Positions 22,810 through 33,800 of a stretch of 64,000 bases of DNA are shown piece after piece. Made by a program: the position numbers and the translations under genes. Where the stretch lies: the NCBI RefSeq assembly GCF_042100115.1, contig NC_091272.1, positions 62,001-126,000 on the forward strand, given 5' to 3'. Under the pieces are notes generated by a model. The model searched no databases. It saw nothing but the letters and a program-made list of their open reading frames with translations, and was not told where the DNA came from. The DNA comes from Alternaria dauci. Its lineage: Eukaryota > Ascomycota > Dothideomycetes > Pleosporales > Pleosporaceae. Position 1 is the first letter of the stretch; each line of letters opens with the position of its first letter.

Positions 22810-24186
22810 ATGGCGACAACGCCCATCGAACTCGCGTCCACTTCCACGACGCTCCCCACGCGCCAGAAGCCCATCCCCTACACATACGCCAACGGCCGAC
22901 GAACCCCACTCTCCTCGATCCTGCCCCCCCTCGTCTTCGGCACCGCCACCTTCAACCACCAGTACAACAGCGACCCCTTCGCGCTCGACACCACCGGCCT
23001 CGTGACGTCGGCCCTCACCCACGGCATCCGCGCCTTCGACACGTCGCCGTACTACGGCCCCTCTGAGCAATTACTCGGCGATGCGCTCGCGACGCCGTTT
23101 GTGCGCGAGACGTTCCCGCGCAACTCGTACATGGTGCTGACAAAAGTCGGACGGATAGCGAGCGACGAGTTCGATTACAGTAAAGAATGGGTGCGGGATA
23201 GCGTGTACAGGAGTCTGGAGCGGCTGAACATGGAGTACTTGGACCTCGTGTACTGCCACGATGTCGAATTTGTGAGTGCGGAAGAGGTCCTAGAAGCGGT
23301 CCGCGAGCTGCGGCGCCTCAGAGACGAAGAGGGCGTGATACGGTACGTCGGTATTTCGGGCTACCCGCTCGATGTGCTAGGCGACATGGCAGAGCTGGTC
23401 CTGCGCGAGACGGGCGAGCCGCTCGATGCAGTGCAGTCGTATGCCAATTTCACGCTGCAGAACCAGACGCTCGCCGGGCCACGCGGGATTCTGCGTCTGA
23501 AGAACGCGGGCGTCGATGTCGTGCCGAATGCGTCGATCCTGGGCATGGGGCTGCTGCGTCGTGAGGGTGTGCCGGTTGGTGCGCTCGGTGACTTTCACCC
23601 CGCGCCGTCGTCGCTGCGCGAAGCAGTGCGCAAGGCGAGTGACTTTTGTGACGACTACGGGGAGCGCATCGAAGTCATTGCTATCCGCTTCGCGCTCGAG
23701 ACGTGGATCGCTGCTGGCGCGGTGTGCGGGTCGCGCGGTGATCCTGCGTCGGGTGTGGCGTGGAAACACGAGTCGATTGACGATGTTGGGGGCTCCAAGC
23801 TGGGTGTCAGCGTCATTGGCGTGTCGCGCGCCCCGGAGCTGGAGAAGACAATGCTGGTCTGGCGCTCGATTCTGGATGGTTTGGAAGGCGGCAAGGAGAC
23901 TGCTGTGCAAGCTGGGCGCTGGTATCGCGCTTGGGAGTGGAGTATCAATCGGAAGAGGGCTGTGCAGATTCTGGCAGAGGGTGTGCAGGAGGTGCTTGGT
24001 GACGGCTTTGGGTATGCGTGGTCGAGTCCGGATCCGGGGTTCGTGAACAAGAGGAAGAAGGTTGTGGTGAAGACGACACGGGGCGATGCGCCAGGAGCGT
24101 GGCTGACGCCCGCCGCAAGTCCAGAGGCAGTGCCGGTGAAGGACACGAGTGAGGTCGTGGAAGACAAGTCATTGCCGCTGCGGTAA
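22810..24186 (+). CDS. Aldo/keto reductase, D-arabinose 1-dehydrogenase (ARA2)-like
   Basis: Predicted NAD(P)-dependent dehydrogenase of the aldo/keto reductase superfamily, closest in layout to fungal ARA2 and plant L-galactose dehydrogenase. Those oxidise aldoses to lactones on the way to erythroascorbate or ascorbate. Intronless, 458 residues, cytosolic. The catalytic tetrad is visible: Asp77 and Tyr82 in FDTSPYYGPSEQ, Lys112 in VLTKVGR, and His150 in LVYCHDVEF. VRYVGISGYPL and the NASILGMGLL segment follow the usual barrel order. The protein is clearly longer than yeast Ara2 (about 335 residues), with a C-terminal extension of some 100 residues rich in Lys and Val. The start at 22810 immediately precedes the conserved region. 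It is convergent with the P450 gene, only 117 bases away, but has no evident link to it. Confidence 0.88.
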   Translation: MATTPIELASTSTTLPTRQKPIPYTYANGRRTPLSSILPPLVFGTATFNHQYNSDPFALDTTGLVTSALTHGIRAFDTSPYYGPSEQLLGDALATPFVRETFPRNSYMVLTKVGRIASDEFDYSKEWVRDSVYRSLERLNMEYLDLVYCHDVEFVSAEEVLEAVRELRRLRDEEGVIRYVGISGYPLDVLGDMAELVLRETGEPLDAVQSYANFTLQNQTLAGPRGILRLKNAGVDVVPNASILGMGLLRREGVPVGALGDFHPAPSSLREAVRKASDFCDDYGERIEVIAIRFALETWIAAGAVCGSRGDPASGVAWKHESIDDVGGSKLGVSVIGVSRAPELEKTMLVWRSILDGLEGGKETAVQAGRWYRAWEWSINRKRAVQILAEGVQEVLGDGFGYAWSSPDPGFVNKRKKVVVKTTRGDAPGAWLTPAASPEAVPVKDTSEVVEDKSLPLR

Positions 24187-24303
24187 CGAAGACATTGCAG
24201 CACATGTATATAGCAAATAAAGCTGCACGCCTTCCAATCTCCTTCCCCATCCTCATAACCTCATACAATCTTCGTGGATGTCCATCTCCAATTTCCTTAT
24301 CGT

Positions 24304-26133
24304 TCAAGCCTTGTCTACTTCCTTCCCGCCCTTGACCCTCCTAATCAAAAGAGGCTTGTCTCTCGGCTCCATAACCACATTCCCATGCTCCACCATCGCA
24401 TACCTATTCTCCAATCCCGTCTCACCCCCCAGCATCTTGATATCGTACCTCTCAACCAGTCGTGCAAAGATGATCTTGAGCAGATTATGCGCATAGAACC
24501 TACCAGGACAGACATGATTGTCGTAGCCCCACCGGAACTCAGTCTCATTGGCAATCAGCCACCGATGATTCGGCTTATCCTTTTGCGCGCTCGTCTCGCG
24601 TAGCTTGTAGTGTCGGAAGCCGTCGAAGCTGTTGTACTGCGAGTTTGTTGTGATGAGCGGGTTCGCAATCACAATGGCGGCGCCGGGGGGCAGGTACTGT
24701 CCGTTTGATAGCGTGTAGCCCTTGCGGACACGGCGGAAGTACGGTTCTGTTACAAGTCTTGTTTAGCCTGGGAAGGTACGTTGCGAAAGGAGATAACATA
24801 CCGATAATGACTGGGAAGTGCATGCCAACCTCCTTGAAGTAACTGTCTATCTTCCCAAACTCCTTCATCGCACTCACTGGAATCGAGCCGTCGGCATTCA
24901 CCGTATTCCGAACCTCTTCGCGCAGCGGCTCAACATACTCTGGCGTCACGGCGAGCGTATGCAACATGGCAATCAGCGTCTGCATCGACGCATTAATCGT
25001 CCCAAGTATGAGCAAGACCTGTGCCGCCGTACAGTCCTCCAACGTATCGTTCCGCGCGTCCGAGCGGTCAAGAAGCCATTGCATCATGTCCTCTGGCGGA
25101 ACCCAGTTCTTGTCCTTGGCCTTTGCTTCCTCGCGCTCTTCCATGACGCGTTTGACGTAGCTTCTCAGCTTCTTTCTCGTCGCGAGGAGACGCTTGACTT
25201 CCGGGAGGCGGGGAGCGAGCAGAGGTCTGAGCCATGCGCGTGTGACTTTGATGGCGCGCGTGGCTTCGCCGAGATGCACGGTGAAGTTCTTTGTGCAGTC
25301 GAGGTAACCCGGGTCGGAGGCGACGTCGCCGCCGATGAAGAGGTGGGCGGAGACTTTGGCGATGATGTCCAGAGCGGTTTGGGATACGTTGATTTCTGTC
25401 CACTGGTCGTGCGAGGGGAGGTGCGTGTTTAGTGCTGCGTCGACCTCGTCACAGATTTTCGAGGTGATGTTCGCTGCTGCTGTTAGCATGCATACACATA
25501 CTGGCAGCGGTGTTTCTGCTTACTCAGCTTGGGGGTGAGGTCTCTCTTGATGGTGTCAACAACCTCGGGGAGAAATCGTATGTCGACGTAGGTGTAGGTT
25601 TCCTCTAGGCCCTGGATGCGCGTGAGCAACTGCGTCACTCATGTCGCACACATGTCATACTTTGGAAAACATATCGTAAAAAGATAGCTCCTCTTCGGGT
25701 GCTTTCCGCAGTTCAGGCAACGCGGAGAGAGGAAGGACGATTTGCTCCTCTACAAGGACTTAGCATGAATAGTTGTAGCATTGGCAGACATTTCGCTTAC
25801 CGTCCAACGTCTGCATCCTATAGGCCAGTCCTCTGAACTAGAAGCGTGTTAGGTGGGATAAGGCATTTCTCATGAGTGAAATACCTTCTGATCACCATCC
25901 TTGTAGAGTGCCTTTGCTCCAGCCAAAAACTTTGCTCGCCGCTCCGCGCTGCTGAGATGCGCTAGGTAGAGTGGAAACTTTGCCATCTGCGACTTGAATC
26001 TCAAACGCGGTACATAAATGTAAGCCGCAAGGATGAGAGCAGCAAGCACTACCGATATTGGGATTTGTCGCAGCAAGGCAAGGCTACGAAGCATCAACTC
26101 GATCGCCCTCGAGTAAAGAGATTCAGGTTCCAT
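24304..26133 (-). CDS. TES1: Cytochrome P450, TES1-like (dehydrogenation of the NRPS product)
   Basis: Microsomal P450 of 525 residues in six exons: 26133-25885, 25837-25801, 25749-25661, 25611-25524, 25473-24802 and 24746-24304. All introns are GT-AG and phases are consistent. A membrane anchor lies at about residues 21-40 (ISVVLAALILAAYIYV). The heme region is FRWGYDNHVCPGRFYA with thiolate Cys458. The position four residues before Cys, normally Gly, is Asp. The K-helix reads KEVGM, so the usual ExxR motif is Glu369-x-x-Met372. Both deviations are read directly from the DNA. The gene diverges from the large NRPS with 1.7 kb between starts. Tentoxin biosynthesis is reported to need one NRPS (TES) and one P450 (TES1), the latter thought to turn dihydrotentoxin into tentoxin by making dehydro-Phe. 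The symbol is assigned from context, not from a database match. Confidence 0.85.
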
Positions 26134-27821
26134 TTCTGAGGTGTCTTGAATCCCAATGACCCGAAAGAACAAGCTCTCTCGAAAGAAGAGAAACCACAAG
26201 TACAATGATGTTGAAGTGTGTGGGTATATCCAAGAATCAGAACAATCGTCGTGTTCAAACTACAAGATACCACAAAGTCACCTAGGGCACAGCTCACTTA
26301 TGTCCCAAAGCGCTTCCAGACACGATGCGGAGTTCACATGTCTCCAGAATAGTCCATCCGATCTTGAGAATACCAGAGAGCAAGTATCCCGCAAACCCTA
26401 TTGGCTCGGAAGTATCGACCTAGTGGTCATCATCGCGCCCCGAATGTACGAGGCTAAGATGAGGAGTTGTGGTCGAAAGAAGGACACATACGTGTCGCCA
26501 TGCAAGCCATCCATGTCGACTCGGCAATCTCCACGGCATGAAACTTCAGCAGACGGCAATAGATGAGCTCGGCAAGCTTGTTTACGGCCGAATCTTGCAT
26601 CGGAGCGGTGCCGCCATTTCGTCTGACTGCATGAGTGGTCGCGTCGTCCGCAGCTGCGCCGGCTGAAGTCCCGCGTCTGACCCGCGATGCGCATTCCTGA
26701 TTCCTGGTCTCCGTTGAACATCGCAAATGCGCTCGGGTCAGACGGAGCAACGCCACCCGCACGGCCCGAAAAACGGGACCCGTTGAGTCGCGGGGGTGGG
26801 AGTAGTGTGAAGGAACCCCATCCGTGCGTCAGTGGCGGGGAAGATGGTGACATTAGGATATCTGTCATTGTCGTCGGTTCAAGCGGAGGCCTTTCGGACA
26901 ATAAGAAGCCGAGCGTCCGAGATACAATGATAACTCTTGGACTCAGCCGTTTGTCAGTTGTTCGAGGAGTGCCAGCTGCGGGTAAACCGCACATCGCAGG
27001 GGGGTGCTGGATAATGGAAAAATCGCCATATCAACCTTTCGTAGCGTGTAAATCTTACTTTTGCTTGTCTAAACGACGTAGAGACTGTGCTAGAGGTAAC
27101 ATGACGGATTTCCTGAAAACGAACCCCCGGCCGCGCGCTACGGTAGGCCCGCAAAGAAACTTTCTCCAAGATCCAAACACGGCATCCCGAGATCGCTTCG
27201 AGCAGCGCTCCTTCGAAGCAGCGGTCGTCAAATATGTATGACGAAGAGTTGCATGACATGGTGAGACTGTGAGAGCCGAGTAGCTTTAACGTACTCCTCC
27301 AATGAGAAAGCAGTCGTGAGCATGTTGGTCCATAGCTTTCACCGCATCGTCCCCTGCGTATCCACAATACGAGCGTCTCATGTCGCAGGACTGCCTACGT
27401 GGGATATCCGACGAGATCGAGAGGCTTCGTGGTACTTTCTCGGTTGAACGCGTAACGCTTGCTGACTCGATATGGTCCGAATAGTATCCTCTTTGCTCAA
27501 CAGGGATTTAAATTGAGACGAGCACGATGAGCGCGTCGAAGTTCGGCCATCGTCGCCGAACGATAGATCGAGTAAGCGTCGGGGCTCGTCCAGTGGATAA
27601 GTTCTTGTTCGATCTTGGCCGTACAGATGTACTAGTCTCGATCTGTGAAGCGATACTCGCGAGCATCTCGACTGACATAGATAAAATGACACGAGGTTGC
27701 GACAGGACAAATCGCACATTCGTATACACTAGGATTAGCAGCTTCTACATCTTTCAAGTCAATTTCTTCTGCACAAACCTTAGTCCAACAATAGCCAACA
27801 AGCCATTCCACAAAATCAAAC
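26134..27821. promoter_or_regulatory. Divergent promoter region between P450 and NRPS
   Basis: 1.69 kb between the two start codons, probably holding both promoters. Open frames inside (up to 198 codons) overlap on both strands and show no domain, so I call no gene. A perfect inverted repeat, cccg-N5-cggg, lies at 26765-26777. It contains an everted CCG-N5-CGG pair of the type bound by zinc binuclear cluster regulators. The NRPS start has an A/C-rich context (aatcaaacatg). No regulator gene is in the window. Confidence 0.4.
26765..26777. promoter_or_regulatory. Candidate Zn2Cys6 regulator site (CCCG-N5-CGGG)
   Basis: Perfect 4-bp-arm palindrome cccgaaaaacggg in the NRPS/P450 divergent region, about 630 bases upstream of the P450 start and 1045 upstream of the NRPS start. 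The form fits an everted CCG half-site pair. A 13-base palindrome can occur by chance, so this is only a candidate. Confidence 0.25.
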
Positions 27822-30800
27822 ATGCCGGAAATGCTACTGTCTGACGTCAACGGACTCGGTGTCGAGAAGACATGGGAGAGAAACCGCGAAACTCTGCCAG
27901 TGGTCAATCGCTGCGTCCACAGCCTGTTTGAAGAGCAAGTCAAAGCTCGACCGGATGCGTGCGCCGTACACGCATGGGATGGCGAGATGACCTACGAGCA
28001 GTTGGACCAGCAGTCAACACGACTGGCAGGCTATCTCGCCAGTCAAGGCATTGGGCCTGAGGTAATGGTTCCACTGTGCTTTGAGAAGTCGATCTGGGCA
28101 GTGGTAGCAATGTTGGCCGTTCTGAAGGCAGGTGCCGCATTTGTGCCACTAGAACCAATGCATCCTAGCGCCCGCCACGAGCGGATATTCGAGCAGACCA
28201 ACACCAAGCTGGTCCTTACTTCCAAGCAATACGCCGCTCTCTGGCCACGTGCGACCGTGCAGGTTCTCGCAATCGACAACACGTTTGTTGACCAGTTACC
28301 ATGTCAAGCCGAGTTCCGTTCCAAGGCCGGGCCATCAAATGCTGTCTATGTCATGTTCACCTCGGGTAGTACTGGCGTTCCAAAAGGCGTTGTCCTGGAG
28401 CATCGCGCAATCGCTACAAGCTGCTTGGCCCATGGCAAGGCGATGCGACTCGGGCCTGACTCCCGGGCGCTCCAGTTCGCGGCTTACACGTTTGATATCT
28501 GTATCGCTGAGATCTTTACGGTGTTGATATTCGGCGGTTGTGTTTGTGTCCCGTCTGATGACGATCGCCGTGGCGCTTTGTCGGAGGTAATCAACAACAG
28601 CCGTGTTAACTGGGCGCAACTGACGCCGACCGTCGCGCGTCTCCTGGACCCCAGCACGGTTACCTCGCTGAAAGTGCTCGTCCTTGGTGGGGAGCGCGTG
28701 GACGATGCCGATTGGAAGAGATGGCGTGACGATGTCGTGAGGGTGAACGTGTATGGCCCGACGGAGTGTAGTATTTGGTGCACTTCGTACTGCAATACTG
28801 GTCGAGAGTTCCGGTCGGGGACGATCGGCACGTCGATGGCTTCTTTAAGTTGGGTCGTCGACCAGGATGACCACAACAAGCTAGTCCCCTTTGGTTCGAT
28901 TGGCGAGCTCCTGATCGAGGGGCCGATCTTAGCCCGCGGTTACCTCAACGACACTGCAAAAACCGACGCCGTCTTCATTCACGACCCTCTCTGGCTGACG
29001 CACAGCAACAATGCCAATGGCCGTACTGGACGACAGGGAAGGCTATACAAAACCGGTGATCTGGTCTACTATGATGCAGACAGGAACCTGGTGTACGCGG
29101 GTCGCAAGGACAGCCAGACCAAGGTGCGCGGTCAACGGATCGAGCTGGGCGAGATCGAGCATCACCTCAATCAATGCATGCCAGGCATCAAACAGGTCGC
29201 CGCCGAGGTCATCGTACCATCGGGAGATCAGGGCAAAGCAATGGTGGCGGCATTCGTGCAGCTAAGCGAAGAGTCACACCGTGCGCTCATCCATCAGACT
29301 TCTGAGAATGACTTGGTAGTGCAAGTCATCTTCCCTAAGCATGTGGATCAGTTATTGGTCCAGCGTATGCCAAGGGATATGGTGCCTGAGATGTACTTTG
29401 CCATAGCGGAACTTCCATTGACGACATCCGCCAAAGTAGACCGGCAGAGGCTGCGTAGGATCGGTTCCTCATTCTCTGCACAGCAATTAGCCCAGTTACG
29501 GACGCACGGCGATGGACCAAAGCGCCAACCTGAGACTGAGAGGGAGAAGACACTGCATGGTCTTTGGGCGCAGGTCCTTGGCATTGACGCTAGCCTAATT
29601 GGTATGGATGACAGCTTCTTCAGCCTAGGCGGCGATTCAATAGCAGCTATGAAGCTGGTGGGCGAAGCGCGCAGATTGGGCATAAAGATCAGTGTGGCAG
29701 TCGTCTTCCGCAACCCCACGCTCGATCAGTTGAGCTCTGCAGCGACCAATCCAGACGACGCGTCTGATGTCGATACCACCATTCCTCGTGTTGACCATGA
29801 CGGGCCTGTTGCACAATCATTCGCACAAGGTCGGATGTGGTTCTTGGAAGAACTTTACCCAGGTCTTACCTGGTATCTCATGCCGGTTGTTGTGCGGATC
29901 AAGGGCCCGCTGCAGCTGGTAGCGCTGCAATCTGCGCTGAATGCGATCGAGAAGCGCCATGAGACTCTTCGGACGACCTTTGAGACCATCGGAGATATGA
30001 GCATGCAGCTCGTCCACACGTACCATCCCAAGGAGCTGAGCGTCATTGATGTAGACGAACAAACTCTCCCAGACGCAGTGCACCGGGACCAGATAACTCC
30101 CTTTGATCTGCGCACGGAGGCTGGTTGGCGAGTGTCACTCTACCGTATCAGTAACGAAGAGCACGTCTTGTCTATCATCATGCACCACATTATTTCCGAT
30201 GGTTGGTCTACTGATCTGCTTACTCGCGAGTTGGGAGCGTTCTACTCAGCCACAACACGGGGCCGGGACGCTCTTACTTACGTCCAACCTCTGCCAATTC
30301 AGTATCGAGACTTTTCCGTGTGGCAGAGGCAGCAGGCCCAGATTGACAAGCACCAGAGTCAGCTCAACTATTGGTTCAATTTGCTGAATACCAGCAGACC
30401 GGCTGAGTTGCTTTGCGACAAAGTACGACCAGCTGCGTTATCTGGACAGGCTGCCAAGCAAACGTTCCAGATTGACGGCCCGCTGTACAGTCAGCTGCTG
30501 CAGTTCTGCAAAGCGCAAGGAGTCACCAAGTTCATGGTGCTGTTCGCAGCCTTCAGAGCTACTCAGTTCCGTCTCACTGGCCAAAAGGATGCAACTATCG
30601 GCACTGTGAACGCCAATCGGGATCGGTGGGAGCTGAAAGGCATGATCGGCTTCTTTGTTAACCTGCAGTGCCTTCGGACTACAATAGACGAGGACGAATC
30701 GTTTGAGAAGCTCGTTCAGCAAGTCCATGGTGCAATGATCGCTTCCCTTGCCAACGCAGACGTTCCGTTTGAGAGCATCGTATCCAAGCTCAAAAACACT

Positions 30801-33800
30801 AGAGACTTGTCTCGCCATCCCATTGTGCAGATGATTTTTGCCTTGCATTCTCAGCGCAACTTGGGGCAACTATCACTAGAGGGCCTGGAAACAGAGACTC
30901 TGGATAATGCACCGAAGTCGAGATTTGATCTTGAATTCCACTTCTTCCAGCAGGAAGATAGCCTAAAGGGTGAAGTCGTCTATTCCACCGACCTTTATTC
31001 GCCAGATACTATCGAAAACATGCTCTCAGTTTTCCATGTCGTTCTTGAAGAGTGCCTGCGAGAGCCGACAGCTGCGATTTCCTCCTTGCCTTTGTTACGG
31101 GAAGCCAGCTACTCCAAGCTCGATAGCATGGGTCTGATTCAAGTTGAGAAGACGGCCTACTCACGCGAGTCGAGCGTGGTCGATCTGTTCCGCCAGCAAG
31201 CTTCTGTCTGTCCATCTAAGATTGCTGTAAAAGACGCTTCGATATCGATGACTTATGCACAGCTGGACGAGAAGTCTGACATTCTAGCTCAGTGGTTGGC
31301 CAAACAATCGCTTGCTCCGGAGACACTGGTCGGCCTATTTGCAGGCCGAAGCTGTCAGGCTATCGTTGCAATTTTGGCTATCTTGAAGGCGGGGCTAGCG
31401 TATCTACCGTTCGATCTCAAGGTCCCAGCCAAACGCATGAGCAAAATTCTTTCCTCGCTCTCAGGCCAGAAAGTTGTCTTTTTGGGGGCTGACGTACACC
31501 CTCCCGATGTGAAGCTCAGTGATGTCAGATTCGTGCGCATCGCAGAAGCTCTGAACGAGCAGGTGGACAATGTGTCCGCCTCTCAGGATATCGCCAAGCC
31601 TTCTGCCGATAGCCTTGCCTATGTCATGTTCACGTCAGGGTCAACCGGTCAACCCAAGGGTGTCATGATTGAACATCGCTGTATCGTGCACCTAGTAAGG
31701 GACAATAACTTTATGCAGTATCTGCCAGCTCCACCAGTAATGGTGCACCTCACAAACTTGGCGTTTGATGTCTCTACATTGGAGATATATGGTGCACTCC
31801 TCCAGGGCGGGATGTTGGTGTGCATCGACAGAATGACAGTGTTGGATCCAGAGGCTGTGCTACGAACGTTCCGTCGAGAACATGTCAGTATGGCGGTCAT
31901 GACACCGTCTCTCTTCAGGACCTACGTTCAGCAATTGCCTGCGATCTTCGCTAATCTCGATATGCTTTGCGTTGGAGGCGAAGCCACTCGAGGAAACGAT
32001 ATCATTTCTATGAAAACACTCAGCACAGGCAAGATTATCAATGCCTACGGGCCGACCGAAGACACGACTTTCGACACATCTTATTTGTTGTCGAAACACG
32101 AGCAATACCCAAATGGCCCGCCGATCGGTCGTGCTTTCAAGAACACTGGCGCCTATGTCATGGATTCGAAGCAGCAGCTTGTTCCCCTTGGGGTCGTTGG
32201 AGAGCTTGTAGTCACTGGTGACGGCCTGGCACGTGGATACACCGATCCCGAGCGCAACATCAATCGCTTTATAACGATTCAAATCGAGGGTGAGGCCGTG
32301 AAGGCTTACCGTACAGGTGACCTTGTGCGGTACCGTCCCACAGACGGCCAACTAGAGATTTTCGGCCGTATGGACGGACAGGTCAAAATGCGGGGACATC
32401 GCATAGAGTTGGGCGAGATTGAGCACGTTCTCCGCAGCCACAGGTCTGTACGAGATGCTGTAGCTGTGGTACAGCAGCAGCAAGATGCACATGAGACTGC
32501 TCGACTAGCTGCTTTTGTCACGGTCTACGAGGGCGACGAACTGATTGACCAAGAGCCCACAGACAACGACGAATCGCAGCATGTCGATGTGTGGGAGGAC
32601 CAATTTGATTCCAAAGTCTATACGCCCATCTCTCAAGTCCTACCTGAAGCTATTGGACGAGACTTTATCGGATGGACTTCTATGTACGACGGCAGCGCGA
32701 TCGACATAGCGGAGATGAACGAGTGGCTGGACGACACGATCAACACAATGCTCAACGGTCATCCGCCTGGCAAGGTCCTCGAGGTAGGCACAGGGACCGG
32801 TATGATTCTTTTCAACCTGGGCGACGGTCTGGAAAGCTATGTTGGACTGGATCCATCTCTAAAAGCTGTGGAATTCGTCAAACACACAGCCAGATCGATA
32901 CCTACGTTTGCAGACAAGGTCAGAGTCTACAAGGCCACAGCGGCCGACCTTGATCGGCTAAAGCCTATCGATGCAAGTCTCGTAGTGATTAACTCAGTTG
33001 TTCAGTACTTCCCAAGCCTGGAGTACCTTTACAAGACCACGCAACAGTTGCTTGAACTGGAGAGCATCTCTACCATCTTTTTCGGCGATGTGCGGTCCTA
33101 CGCGCTACATCGAGAGTTTCTTGCAACGCGGGCAATGTTCATGGCTGGCGATGATGCAGACAAGGCTGAAGTCCGTCGCATAATCGCTGACATGGAGCGA
33201 GTCGAAAGAGAGCTCCTGGTGGACCCAGCCTTTTTCACCTCATTGCCGCAGCGCCTTCCTGATCTGGTAGAGCATGTCGAAATCTTGCCGAAGAAGATGA
33301 AGGCAACGAATGAGCTGAGTTGCTATCGCTTTGCCGCTGTCATCTATGCCAAGCCACGAAATGAGCGAAAGCAAGAGCGAGTGATTCGACACGTGGAACA
33401 CGACGACTGGATCGACTTTACGGAGCAAAAGCTAGATCGCCAGTCTCTCTTGGCGAAATTGCAGAGTCATTCCAGCCTATCCACCATGGCTGTGAGCAAC
33501 ATCCCATATAGTAAGACGATTTTGAGCCGGTGCCTGGTCGACTCGATAGACGATGCAGTGACAGAGCTGCCTGACACTCAAGATTGGCGCTTAACAGCGT
33601 ATAGTCAGGCACAGTGCTTGTCGTCTTTGTCTGCTACTGACCTACATGAGTTGGCGGATGAAACCAACTGCCGCGTTGAAGTCAGCTGGAACAGGCAGCA
33701 CTCGCAGCGTGGTGGTCTCGACGCCATATTCCATCGATACCAGCCGCGTGAAGGAGAGAACAGGGTATTGTTCCATTTTCCCACCGACCATGCAGAACGA

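Noticed and set aside
26398..26994. 198-codon minus-strand frame between the P450 and NRPS, considered as a third cluster gene
   Set aside because: No motif, no splice partners, and overlapping frames of similar length on the plus strand. Treated as promoter sequence.
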